Of a stretch of DNA of 64,000 nt, positions 8,648 through 16,892 are shown in pieces. The stretch comes from JANXZS01 sp963797255 (GTDB taxonomy: Bacteria > Acidobacteriota > Terriglobia > Terriglobales > Acidobacteriaceae), in the NCBI GenBank assembly GCA_963797255.1, contig CAWCOV010000012.1:558001-622000 (forward strand), written 5' to 3'. The notes beneath the pieces were generated by a model, which saw nothing but the letters and a program-made list of their open reading frames with translations, had not been told where the DNA came from and searched no databases. Position 1 is the stretch's first letter. Each line of letters starts with the position of its first letter. Position numbers and translations under genes: made by a program.

Positions 8648-9535
8648 ATGGCCGAGAGTACATCGTCTCCGAAGAAGCCTGCCGCCACCAGCAATCCGGC
8701 CACCGGCAGAGTGCTGGTCATTGCGGGCACCAGTGCTATCAGCGGCGAGCTTGAGAGATGCCTCATCGAACGCAACTGCATCGTGGACAGGGCCGCCGGC
8801 AGCGCCGATGCTCTCCGCCGTCTGCGCCGCGTTGCCTACGACGTCATCTTCACCGATCCCGCTACGTCCATCGACGAGGACCTCGCTCTTCTGCTCGAGA
8901 TCCGCGCCATCCGCCCCGGAGCAAGAGTCATCGTCCTTGCACCCGCCACCACTCCGGAAGAAGTCATCGCCGCGCTGCGTGCCCGTGTCTTCCTGCTGAA
9001 GACCGCGCCCTTTGACTGCGGCGAGTTGGCCGAGTTCGCAGTCCGCGCCGCTTCCACCATCGAATCGTCGTGGGGAATCGAAACACTCTCCGCCCACCGC
9101 GATTGGGTATCCGTACGCCTCAACTGCCAGATGCTCACTGCCGAGCGCCTCGTCACTTTTCTCAAGGAGCTGCAATCGGAGCTGCCTGACAATCCGCGCG
9201 AAGACCTCATGATGGCCTTCCGCGAAATTCTCATGAATGCCATTGAGCATGGCGGAGGCTTTCAGCCCGACAAGGTCGTCGACGTCACCGCCATCCACAC
9301 CGCGCGCGCCATTGTCCTGTATGTCCACGATCCCGGCGCTGGATTTCGCTGGGAGGCCATCCCTCATTCAGCACTTTCAAATCCCGCCGACAATCCCGCC
9401 CAGCACATCGAAGTGCGCATGCAGCAAGGCATGCGCCCCGGCGGCTTCGGCCTCCTCGTCGCCAAAGGCATCGTAAACGAAATGCTCTATAGCGAAGTCG
9501 GCAACGAAGTTCTCTTAATCAAGTACCTCGCCTGA
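8648..9535 (+). CDS. Receiver-domain protein with C-terminal anti-sigma/RsbW-type ATPase domain
   Basis: 295 aa. After a 20-residue Ser/Pro-rich tail, residues about 20-130 form a CheY-like receiver with the likely phosphoacceptor Asp70 (DVIFTDP). Residues about 155-295 form a GHKL/HATPase_c domain of the serine-kinase/anti-sigma type, with N-box Asn197 (FREILMNAIEHGG), DPGAGF and GGFGLLVAKG. No phosphoacceptor His helix is present, so it is not a classical histidine kinase. It more likely acts as a phosphorylation-controlled switch kinase or anti-sigma partner, but no sigma or STAS gene is adjacent. GGAGGAGA (8635-8642) precedes the ATG. Confidence 0.82.
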   Translation: MAESTSSPKKPAATSNPATGRVLVIAGTSAISGELERCLIERNCIVDRAAGSADALRRLRRVAYDVIFTDPATSIDEDLALLLEIRAIRPGARVIVLAPATTPEEVIAALRARVFLLKTAPFDCGELAEFAVRAASTIESSWGIETLSAHRDWVSVRLNCQMLTAERLVTFLKELQSELPDNPREDLMMAFREILMNAIEHGGGFQPDKVVDVTAIHTARAIVLYVHDPGAGFRWEAIPHSALSNPADNPAQHIEVRMQQGMRPGGFGLLVAKGIVNEMLYSEVGNEVLLIKYLA

Positions 9536-9756
9536 GTGCTGGAAGCACGGGCGTGATATGAGCACCGGTTTCGCCTCACGACAGATGCGTACTTACACCG
9601 TCGTAGAATGTCCGCAAATGAACGACACCAATCCCAAACGAACATCCCGTTGAGAATCACTGGACCTAACTCCATCATTTGCAGCAAAATCAGTTGGCGA
9701 TTCGAGTGCACCTATCTCTTCCGGCACTTACCTTTTCCCCGAGGATGGTGGACCCT

Positions 9757-12201
9757 ATGTGGGCACTCTTCCACGATTTCACCTTCGCGCTTCGCCAACT
9801 CCGCCAGCATCGGGTTTACGCTCTCACCGCCATCCTCTCCATGGCTCTCGGCATCGGCGCAACCGCCGCCGTATACAGCGTTCTCTACGGCGTGCTCGTC
9901 GACCCCTACCCCTATCGCGATGCCGCGCATCTGGCCTTCATCAATCTTTATGACAAGGCAGGCCACGCCCAGGGCGACCTCTTCTTCACCATGGCTGAGA
10001 TCGATCAGTTGCGCACCGCGAAGTCCGTCGCAGAAATCATGGCGCATCGCGATGTCCCCATGACCTCCACGGAGGGTGAGCTGCCGCAAACCACCAAGGT
10101 GCTTGAAGTTTCCGGTAACGCTTTTGAATTCCTCGGCGCGCCTCCCATCATGGGCCGCACCTTCACCGCCTCTGAAGCGCCCGAAGGCTCAGCCCCTCCC
10201 CCCGTCGCCGTCATCAGCTATATCTTCTGGAAGACTCACTTCGCTTCCGACCCATCGATCATCGGCAAGACACTCGAACTCGATCATCAGAAATACACCG
10301 TCATTGGCGTCACCGGGCCCCGCTTTACCTGGCACGACTCCGAGGTCTACATCCCGCTTTCCGCATCGGTCGATCCCAAGGAGCGGCTGGAAACCCTCAT
10401 CCGTTTTCGTTCCGGCGTGTCTCAGGCCGCCCTCACCAGCGAGATGAAAAGCTTCGTCGTCCAATTCGACAAAGCCAGCCCCGGCATGCTCCCAAAAGAG
10501 GGCTACACCATCAAAGTTGAAACCCTCAACGACTCGCTCCTCGGAGAATTCAAAGGCACGCTCTTCCTTCTCTTCGTCGCGGTGGCTTTGCTCCTGCTCA
10601 TCGGATGCGGCAATGTCTCCATCCTCATGCTGGCCCGCGGCACCGCCCGCCAGCAGGAACTCGCCATGCGTTCCGCCCTTGGTGCGTCACGCACGCGAAT
10701 CGTTCGCCAGTTGTTAACCGAGTCAGTCGTCGTCTCCATCGCCGGCGCGAGCCTCGGCATCGCCGTTGCCTACCTGGCCATTCATCTCATCATCGGTCTG
10801 CTGCCGGAGTATTCCATCCCTCACGAAGTGGTCATCAACATCAATCTGCCAGTCTTGTTCTTCAGCATTGCCGTTGCCGTTGCCACCGGAATCTTCGCCG
10901 GACTCTCGCCCGCGCTGCAGTTTTCCAACCCGCATCTCAGCAGCGCCTTTCAAACCGGAGATACGCGCACCACCACGTCCAGAGGCGGACGCGTCCGCAC
11001 GGTGCTCATTACCTGCCAGATCGCGCTCACCGTCCTGCTGCTCTCGGGCGCCGGAGCCGCAATGCGTTCTTTCCTCGAGGCACACTCCGCTCGCCTTGGA
11101 TTCGATACTCACAATGTTCTGATCATGGGACTATCGCTCCCGGAACACCAGCCAAACGTCGGCACATGGGAATCCCGCGTCCGCTATTACGACGCTCTTA
11201 TTGAAAAGCTCAAAGCCACCCCCGGAGTCACGAGCGCGTCGCTGTTTAACGGTGGCACACCGCCGATCGGCAACTGGCGTCAGCCCATCGCCATCGACGG
11301 CAAGCCCGCAACAGAGAGCACTCTAGCGGGCCTTCGCCTGGTTACCGCCGACTATCTCTCCGTCATGCGCATCCCGCTTCTGCGAGGCCGCTTCCTTACC
11401 CATGAAGAGTTTCTCCGCGGCGCTCGCCTCGCCGTCGTCAGCAAGGCCTTCGTAAACCGCTACCTGCCAGATGTCGATCCCATCGGCCACACCGTGCTAC
11501 CCACGCAGATTTCAGCCGCGGCCGAGAATGCACGTGCACTCCTGGCCCCCAACCCAACCCAGCCCTTACAGATCATCGGTGTCGTCGACGACGTCCGCAA
11601 TGACGGACTCCACAAGCCCTCCATCCCCCAGGTTTACATTTCTTCCTCCATCGTCGTCTTCAGTGGCACAGGTATCGTCGTCCGTACTGCGGCTGACCCT
11701 GGCCGGTCCGTCCACGCCATTGCCACCGCCGTCCGCTCTCTCAATTCCAATCAGGCCCTCGAGCGCGTTTTCACCTACGACGAATACCTCTCAATGTTCG
11801 CCTGGTCCTTCGATCGTTTCATCTCTGTTCTGTTCACTATTTTTTCAACCGTGGCTCTCGCCCTCGCCGCCATCGGACTCTTCAGCGTCGTCGCCTACAC
11901 GGTGGAACAGCGCACCCGCGAAATCGGCATCCGCATCGCCCTCGGAGCACGCCGCTCCAGCGTCCTGCTGCTCGCTCTCACCACGACGGCCTGGTCCACA
12001 GGCATCGGCTTGTGCCTCGGTATCGCACTCAGCCTGTCCTTGAGCGACGTCGTGTCCAAGTGGACGCAGAGCAGCATGCGCAACGCGTCCGTCCTCGCCC
12101 TTGTCAGCGGAGTCTTCCTGCTGGCCTCTGCAGTAGCCAGCCTCCTCCCCGCCCGCCGAGCCACAAAAGTAGAACCCATGACCGCCCTAAGAATGCAGTA
12201 G
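9757..12201 (+). CDS. ABC transporter permease, MacB/FtsX type (acidobacterial long permease)
   Basis: 814 aa in the duplicated FtsX plan: first helix about 20-42 (LTAILSMALGIGATAAVYS), a periplasmic MacB-core domain (about 50-270), three helices (about 285-395), a fourth helix where the second half starts (about 415-440), another periplasmic domain, and three C-terminal helices (about 690-800). It ends in the family hallmark AYTVEQRTREIGIRIALGA and ATKVEPMTALRM. These proteins work with an ABC ATPase as mechanotransmission machines for export or lipoprotein handling; no ATPase gene is adjacent. Two in-frame ATGs are possible (9745, 9757). 9757 is preferred because GAGG at 9741-9744 is too close to 9745. 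Substrate unknown. Confidence 0.9.
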   Translation: MWALFHDFTFALRQLRQHRVYALTAILSMALGIGATAAVYSVLYGVLVDPYPYRDAAHLAFINLYDKAGHAQGDLFFTMAEIDQLRTAKSVAEIMAHRDVPMTSTEGELPQTTKVLEVSGNAFEFLGAPPIMGRTFTASEAPEGSAPPPVAVISYIFWKTHFASDPSIIGKTLELDHQKYTVIGVTGPRFTWHDSEVYIPLSASVDPKERLETLIRFRSGVSQAALTSEMKSFVVQFDKASPGMLPKEGYTIKVETLNDSLLGEFKGTLFLLFVAVALLLLIGCGNVSILMLARGTARQQELAMRSALGASRTRIVRQLLTESVVVSIAGASLGIAVAYLAIHLIIGLLPEYSIPHEVVININLPVLFFSIAVAVATGIFAGLSPALQFSNPHLSSAFQTGDTRTTTSRGGRVRTVLITCQIALTVLLLSGAGAAMRSFLEAHSARLGFDTHNVLIMGLSLPEHQPNVGTWESRVRYYDALIEKLKATPGVTSASLFNGGTPPIGNWRQPIAIDGKPATESTLAGLRLVTADYLSVMRIPLLRGRFLTHEEFLRGARLAVVSKAFVNRYLPDVDPIGHTVLPTQISAAAENARALLAPNPTQPLQIIGVVDDVRNDGLHKPSIPQVYISSSIVVFSGTGIVVRTAADPGRSVHAIATAVRSLNSNQALERVFTYDEYLSMFAWSFDRFISVLFTIFSTVALALAAIGLFSVVAYTVEQRTREIGIRIALGARRSSVLLLALTTTAWSTGIGLCLGIALSLSLSDVVSKWTQSSMRNASVLALVSGVFLLASAVASLLPARRATKVEPMTALRMQ

Positions 12202-12263
12202 CCCGAGACGAAGGCATCCCGCTCATTTCCTGATGCGTTTCGACTCGAGGTCAGGTTTTATCT

Positions 12264-12293
12264 GTCATCCCGAGCGAAGCCGGGGGATCCGCG
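12264..12293. repeat. Intergenic repeat, short family B variant
   Basis: GTCATCCCGAGCGAAGC followed by CGGGGGATCCGCG. The same unit recurs 69 bp downstream with few changes. Confidence 0.7.
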
Positions 12294-12332
12294 TTCCAGC
12301 GAAACGTGACGTTGCCCAATCCAGCTTCATTT

Positions 12333-12362
12333 GTCATCCCGAGCAAAGCCGAGGGATCCGCG
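12333..12362. repeat. Intergenic repeat, short family B variant, second copy
   Basis: GTCATCCCGAGCAAAGCC followed by GAGGGATCCGCG, a near copy of 12264-12293 in the same orientation. Confidence 0.7.
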
Positions 12363-12401
12363 TTTCCTGCGAGAGTCAGCGAACAATGCAATCAGAGCAG
12401 G

Positions 12402-12437
12402 GTGGCCCATTCAAGCCCGCCGTTGGCTTGAGTGGGG
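12402..12437. repeat. Intergenic palindromic repeat, family A
   Basis: GTGGCCCATTCAAGCCC with GGCTTGAGTGGG as second arm. Matches 5620-5655 at almost every position. Confidence 0.8.
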
Positions 12438-12491
12438 TGGTTGACGTTCAGCTTAGTGGCGGTCGTCCCCACATCTGAGATCACTCACAAA

Positions 12492-12526
12492 AGCGGGTGC
12501 CCCAGGTCTGGATTCTCAGACCTGGG
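12492..12526. repeat. Intergenic hairpin repeat, family C (CCAGGTCTG stem)
   Basis: CGGGTGCCCCAGGTCTG is followed by a short loop and CAGACCTGGG. The last pair of the stem is changed on both arms compared with 6049, a compensatory change. Confidence 0.7.
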
Positions 12527-12613
12527 TTTATCCTTACCTCGTGATTCCAATAGTATTTCTGGGTGTACATGCAATCGCAGTCGCGAACACATCTCTGAGA
12601 TCGGGGCAGAACT

Positions 12614-12811
12614 TTGATTAGAGTCGTCCCCTATCCAGACTGGCCAACATGGCTACAGATGTTGATTATGGTTCCGAATGCTCTGCTGGCGGGCTACGCA
12701 TGTTGGGCATGGTGGCCTAAATCGAAACGCGAATGGAGCCGATTTGGTTGGGTGATTGCCTATTTGGTCGCCTTCTTTTCGGTGATGATATTTGTTTTCC
12801 GTCTAGGATGA
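12614..12811 (+). CDS. Small hypothetical membrane protein
   Basis: 65 aa from a TTG at 12614, or 50 aa from ATG 12659. Two hydrophobic segments are visible: about 14-32 (WLQMLIMVPNALLAGYACW) and about 46-63 (VIAYLVAFFSVMIFVF), joined by a short basic loop (KSKREW). This hairpin topology suggests an inner-membrane protein with both ends on one side. No family is recognised and no strong ribosome-binding site is seen. It lies between a repeat cluster and a convergent gene. Supported mainly by its coherent membrane-protein composition. Confidence 0.5.
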   Translation: MIRVVPYPDWPTWLQMLIMVPNALLAGYACWAWWPKSKREWSRFGWVIAYLVAFFSVMIFVFRLG

Positions 12812-12879
12812 TGGCGACACGCCTTGCCAACGGTTGGCTAGAATGGGGTCAGGTCTGTTAGGCGACCGCAGCTCTTCTC

Positions 12880-13446
12880 TCACACAGTGGAAGCACCGTA
12901 AGTCAATTCAACAAAACCATTCTTGTAAGCGACCACATTCTTTAATTTCCACGTCCGCTCCGTCGAGAGGTCACCAAACAACCGAAGTCCGTCACCAAGC
13001 AGGACAGGAGCAATAGTCAACCGGATTTCGTCCACTAGACCGAGCTCAAGAAAACGCTGACATAACATGGCCCCACCCACCAGCCAGATGTTTCGAAATC
13101 GCGGCGCGAGTTTCCCATTAACCAGCGTTTCAAGGTCCCCCGAATAGAACTCGACGCTCGACCTCGCCGCCGGCAATTCTCTCCCGGTCAGCACCACCGT
13201 CGGAGTATCCCCATACGGCCATCCCAAGTCAAGCGCGTGTTCATACGTGCGAGAGCCGAGTACATAACAGTCGATCCCCTTGACGAAGCTAGCAGCCTCT
13301 TCCTCCGAAATAGAAATCCCGGCTTCGTATCTTCCATCAACCTCCAGCCAGGAGACGCTGTTGTCCTTCCTCGCGATGAACCCATCCAGGCTCGAAACCA
13401 CGTGCAAGGTCACTCGTGATCCTGTTGCACTCCTATCGCGCGACAT
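12880..13446 (-). CDS. Dihydrofolate reductase family protein (RibD C-terminal domain)
   Basis: 188 aa. It begins with the beta-strand/loop VTLHVVSSLDGFIA, followed by LGSRTYEHA, TVVLTGRELP, a glycine-rich NADPH-binding IWLVGGAML and LVDEIRLTIAPVLLGDGLRLF, the ordered motifs of the RibD-C/YyaP group. Members reduce pteridine- or pyrimidine-like substrates with NADPH; the physiological substrate of stand-alone copies is generally unknown. The ATG at 13446 is chosen over an upstream in-frame start because GGGGCGGGGGG lies just ahead of it and the shorter protein starts at the domain. The gene starts 19 nt after the stop of the VWFA gene on the same strand, so read-through is likely. Confidence 0.88.
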   Translation of the reverse strand: MSRDRSATGSRVTLHVVSSLDGFIARKDNSVSWLEVDGRYEAGISISEEEAASFVKGIDCYVLGSRTYEHALDLGWPYGDTPTVVLTGRELPAARSSVEFYSGDLETLVNGKLAPRFRNIWLVGGAMLCQRFLELGLVDEIRLTIAPVLLGDGLRLFGDLSTERTWKLKNVVAYKNGFVELTYGASTV

Positions 13447-13465
13447 AGTCCCCCCGCCCCTCAAT

Positions 13466-14602
13466 TCACTGCCCCGCGTAATACCCCGCGCGCGTCTGCA
13501 CAATCAGATCCTTCTTCGCCACCGTCACGCCCAGCTTGTGGTAACCCGACTCTTCCGTCTTCTCCGGCGTATACCCAAGCACGTACTGGTTCCTAAGCTC
13601 CTCGGCGATGGTCGCATATACCTCATCAAATTTCTGCTTCTTCGCCTCGAACATTGCGCCGCCCGTTTCGCCGCACATCTGTTGCAAGATCTTCTTGCCA
13701 TCCACGTGCTGTTCGCCACCGCCCCCGCCGCGAGGATACCCACCTCCACCCCCTGGATACCCACCACCACCGCCGCCGGGATAGCGCCCAGCACCACCAC
13801 CCGGATATCCGCCTCCACCTCCGGGATAGCCCCCGCCATGATGTCCGCCGCCTGGATACCCGCCACCACCGTTACCCTCGCCCTTGAAGTAGATCGCGTA
13901 AATCGTCGTGTTCGCCCGCTGTGCTGCTTCAATAGCCATGTTCAGCGATTCCTTGCTCCCGCGATCCTCCCCATCCGTCAGCACAATCAGAGCCTTCCGG
14001 CCCTGCTGCTTGCTCATCAGTTCATTCGCCGCCAGATAGATTGCGTCATAGAGTTTTGTGCCCCCGCCCCGTCGCGCACGCGGCTGCCCACTCCCGCTGC
14101 TCGTGTCGTCAGGATCCCCCGTGCCCCCGTCTGGCGGAGCAGGCGGCGCTGTCCCCACCTCATCCAGCGCCTTGCGCAGCTTGTCCTTCGACGACGTAAG
14201 ATCCTGCAGCAACTCCACCTCGCGGTCAAACTGGATCACGAACGCGCTGTCCTTCTCGTTGCTCATCATCGTCTCGAGAAAATGCTGGCTCGCCGCCTTT
14301 TCCTCCGCCAACACGCTGCGGACACTGCCACTTGTATCCACCAGCAAGCCCAGCGTGAGCGGCAAGTTCGCATTCGTCGCGAAATAATTAATCGCCTCAG
14401 CCTTGCTGTCCTCCGTCAGGGCAAAGTCCGTCTTCGTCAGATTCTCAATCAGCTTGCCGTGCTTATCGCGGACAGTCACCGGAAGCAGCACTGTCTTTAC
14501 GTCCACCTTCAACGTGGTCGTACCGTCCGTCTGCGCCATGTCCGTAGAGCAAAGCGCAGCCGGAAGGATCCAGAGTAGAACCGCGGCAGCCAGGCGTCTC
14601 AT
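13466..14602 (-). CDS. Secreted VWFA-domain protein (acidobacterial type) with Gly-Tyr-Pro repeat insert
   Basis: 378 aa with a signal peptide (about 1-23). An N-terminal beta module (LKVDVKTVLLPVTVRDKHGK, about 31-50) precedes a von Willebrand factor A domain whose metal site DTSGS is at 89-93 (Asp89, Ser91, Ser93) and whose second metal motif is LTDGED (208-213). Two low-complexity stretches interrupt it: a Pro/Gly/Ser/Asp segment (151-180) and, at 241-296, a run of GGGYP-type units about six times over. The C-terminal NQYVLGYTPEKTEESGYHKLGVTV is the usual end of this family. Function unknown; the domain binds protein ligands through a divalent metal. The repeat insert is unusual. Confidence 0.9.
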   Translation of the reverse strand: MRRLAAAVLLWILPAALCSTDMAQTDGTTTLKVDVKTVLLPVTVRDKHGKLIENLTKTDFALTEDSKAEAINYFATNANLPLTLGLLVDTSGSVRSVLAEEKAASQHFLETMMSNEKDSAFVIQFDREVELLQDLTSSKDKLRKALDEVGTAPPAPPDGGTGDPDDTSSGSGQPRARRGGGTKLYDAIYLAANELMSKQQGRKALIVLTDGEDRGSKESLNMAIEAAQRANTTIYAIYFKGEGNGGGGYPGGGHHGGGYPGGGGGYPGGGAGRYPGGGGGGYPGGGGGYPRGGGGGEQHVDGKKILQQMCGETGGAMFEAKKQKFDEVYATIAEELRNQYVLGYTPEKTEESGYHKLGVTVAKKDLIVQTRAGYYAGQ

Positions 14603-14739
14603 AGTGTTCGAGTAAGGACCTCGTCGTGAACAGTCTCATCCCTCTTCAGAAGGATCATCCGTTAGACGGACTGCCCCAACAAATTGCCTCAGTCTCGGTA
14701 GCAAAAATATTTGGCTCCGCCCCCACTGCAGCAAACGCC

Positions 14740-14778
14740 AAAAAGCCCGCCCCCTCGTCGCGAAGGTGCGGGCCTTTT
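14740..14778 (-). terminator. Rho-independent terminator of the gene at 14797-15288
   Basis: On the minus strand a GC-rich hairpin with arms GCCCGC and GCGGGC is followed directly by TTTTT. It lies 19 nt after the stop of the upstream minus-strand gene. The other side also ends in AAAAGGCC/TTTT, so some activity on the plus strand is possible. Confidence 0.75.
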
Positions 14779-14796
14779 AACTCAATTCCATTTCAA

Positions 14797-15288
14797 CTAC
14801 GGGATCAAAGGAACTGCCGATGCAATCTGCAGGTTCATGAGCAGGCTCAGACGATTGTCCACCTGCATGAATTTCGCTGCACGCTTTGCTCCGAGCACGC
14901 CAACAAACTTCGGAAACCACTTCTGGCGCAAAGACACCGATTCTTGTTCAATCGAGAACAATTTCTGCGACATCGACGTCGCCTTCGCGTCATCCATCGT
15001 GCCGTAATTCTGAGCGTAGTCTTTGATCAGCGCAATCTTCTGATCGCCAATCTGCTTCTGCGCGGCAGCGTACTGCTCGTATACGGGCCAGAACGCGGCT
15101 GCTTCCTTCTCGGTGAACTGCATGGTGTGCGTGATAACGTCCATCTTTGCGGTTGAAATATCCTGCCGCATCAAGGCGATATCCTGATCGGTAACCTGAT
15201 TCGTCGATGAACTACTAGCAGCCGTCTGGGCAAAGGCTGAAGCGGAACATAAAACGACCCCGGCCACAAGCATCTTGAAACTTTTCAT
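14797..15288 (-). CDS. Secreted alpha-helical hypothetical protein
   Basis: 163 aa. A clear signal peptide (MKSFKMLVAGVVLCSASAFA, about 1-20) and a Ser/Thr-rich stretch lead to a mostly helical periplasmic domain with motifs MQFTEKEAAAFWPVYEQY and KWFPKFVGVLGAKRAAKFMQ. The layout resembles small periplasmic Spy/CpxP-like helical proteins, but no diagnostic motif is visible and that link is only a suggestion. The start at 15288 is chosen because AGGAGAG sits just upstream; a longer frame starting at 15327 lacks one. It is divergent from the MBL hydrolase and followed by a good terminator. Confidence 0.8.
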   Translation of the reverse strand: MKSFKMLVAGVVLCSASAFAQTAASSSSTNQVTDQDIALMRQDISTAKMDVITHTMQFTEKEAAAFWPVYEQYAAAQKQIGDQKIALIKDYAQNYGTMDDAKATSMSQKLFSIEQESVSLRQKWFPKFVGVLGAKRAAKFMQVDNRLSLLMNLQIASAVPLIP

Positions 15289-15463
15289 TCGTACTCTCCT
15301 GCATCTCAACCAGTTTGGGATGTACAACTACTTTACTCGTCAGCCCCTCGACCTGCCTACGCAATTCTTTGTGCGAAAAAGCTTACAATTGCCCAGGTCC
15401 AGCCTTCAATCTCCGCTGTCTCGGAACTTTCCTCGCGTTTCGCGCATCTATTACTCAGCGACA

Positions 15464-16402
15464 ATGAATCTCAGCCCACGCACCGCCGCCAAACTTCACA
15501 AATTCCGGCAGTTTTCCAGGCTCATCCGAGAGTCCGCTTTCCATTCCATTACTGGACAGCCGCAGCTGCACATTCCCGTGCCACCCGGCGAGCTCGGCAT
15601 CACGTTCATCGGACATTCATCATTCCTCATCCAACTCGGCGGCCGAAATATTCTCATCGACCCGGTCTTCTCCACTCGCCTCATCTTCCTGCGCCGCTTC
15701 CGTCATCCGGGACTGCGCATCGCTGACCTGCCCCAGATCGACCTCGTGCTGCTCACACACGCGCACATGGACCACCTCGACCGCACCTCATTGCGCAAAA
15801 TCGTGCGTCAGCAGAAGCGCCAATATCAACGCGCACCCGTAGCCGTCGTGCCCGTCCGCGTGGACGACCTCGTCAACGACCTTGGATTTTCCAGCGTGGA
15901 AACAACTGAGACGTGGCACACCCTTCGCCACTCCGGGATTGAGATCACGCGCACGCCGGCCCGCCATTGGGGAGCGCGCATGTTCAAAGACACCGATCGC
16001 GGATTCGGCGGATACGTTCTTCGCGCCGGACCGCACTCGCTCTACCATTCTGGAGATACCGCCTACTTCTCCGGCTTCCGCGAAATTGGTCTGCGCCTTT
16101 CCCCGGAGGTTGCGTTGCTGCCCATCGGTGCCTATCACCCGGACAGCTTCCGCAGTGTACACACCAGCCCGGAGGACGCAATCCAGGCCTTCCTCGACCT
16201 CGGTGCACGCACCATGATTCCCATGCACTACGGAACCTTCCGCCTCTCCTACGAGCCCATGCATGAGCCCGTCGAGCGACTTCGTGACGCTGCCGCCCGC
16301 GCCGGTGTCGCCGCCCGCGTCCGCGTACTCGACGAAGGAGAAACCACGTTCTTTCAGCCCGCAATCAAACGTCGAGCAGCGCTTCACGTCAACGCCGGGT
16401 AG
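15464..16402 (+). CDS. MBL-fold metal-dependent hydrolase (NAPE-PLD/UlaG-like)
   Basis: 312 aa. The metallo-beta-lactamase fold is marked by ITFIGHSSFLIQ, the metal motif THAHMDHLD, ARHWGAR, SGDTAYF and MHYGTF. The order and the ARHWGAR/MHYGTF signatures match the NAPE-PLD-like branch, which hydrolyses phosphodiester or lactone-type bonds using two zinc ions. No signal peptide; the N-terminal 35 residues are basic. The ATG at 15464 has no strong Shine-Dalgarno sequence and the frame stays open upstream, so the start is uncertain. Substrate unknown. Confidence 0.85.
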   Translation: MNLSPRTAAKLHKFRQFSRLIRESAFHSITGQPQLHIPVPPGELGITFIGHSSFLIQLGGRNILIDPVFSTRLIFLRRFRHPGLRIADLPQIDLVLLTHAHMDHLDRTSLRKIVRQQKRQYQRAPVAVVPVRVDDLVNDLGFSSVETTETWHTLRHSGIEITRTPARHWGARMFKDTDRGFGGYVLRAGPHSLYHSGDTAYFSGFREIGLRLSPEVALLPIGAYHPDSFRSVHTSPEDAIQAFLDLGARTMIPMHYGTFRLSYEPMHEPVERLRDAAARAGVAARVRVLDEGETTFFQPAIKRRAALHVNAG

Positions 16403-16560
16403 AGCGAGAAACGGGACAATCCCTTCGCCGCACTACTTTCATCGCGTGTCCTTCGATCTGACAGTTATCTCTTTAACTCTCCGCTAACTCGCTGACCCGC
16501 TGACTCGTTGCTTCTTGCTAACCGCTCTTTTAGCTGACCGGCTTTTAGCCGTCTTTCAGG

Positions 16561-16596
16561 GTGCCCCATTCAAGCCCGCCGTTGGCTTGAGTGGGA
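16561..16596. repeat. Intergenic palindromic repeat, family A
   Basis: GTGCCCCATTCAAGCCC with arm GGCTTGAGTGGG, embedded in the first tandem unit. Confidence 0.8.
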
Positions 16597-16704
16597 AAAC
16601 AAATCTCCCAAACATGTTTTGTTTTCCGCTGACTCGCTGACTCACTAACTTGTTGCTTCTTGCTAACCGCTATTTAGCTGACCGGCCTTTAGCCGTCTTT
16701 CAGG

Positions 16705-16740
16705 GTGCCCCATTCAAGCCCGCCGTTGGCTTGAGTGGGA
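16705..16740. repeat. Intergenic palindromic repeat, family A
   Basis: Identical to the copy at 16561-16596, exactly 144 bp downstream. The palindrome was duplicated with its flanks. Confidence 0.8.
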
Positions 16741-16892
16741 AAACAAATCTCCCAAACATGTTTTGTTTACCGCTGACTCGCTAACTCGCTAACGCGCTGA
16801 CTCGCTAACGCGCCGCTTTTTGCTAACCGCTTTTTAGCTGACTGGAGTTTTGCCAACCGCTTCTTAGCTAGCCGGTTCTTAGCTGTTTTTAG

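Larger units (their letters stand above)
12202..12613. other. Intergenic region with clustered palindromic repeats
   Basis: About 410 bp without a convincing gene. It contains two family B variants, one family A copy and one family C copy, listed separately. Confidence 0.75.
16403..16892. other. Gene-free spacer filled by tandem repeats
   Basis: Roughly 490 bp between convergent genes with no plausible coding sequence. It is dominated by the tandem array at 16481-16895. Confidence 0.8.

Noticed and set aside
13280..14578. 432-codon open frame on the plus strand
   Set aside because: It is antisense to the VWFA gene, and its Arg/Pro/His-rich sequence merely mirrors the Gly-rich repeats. No family features and no ribosome-binding site.
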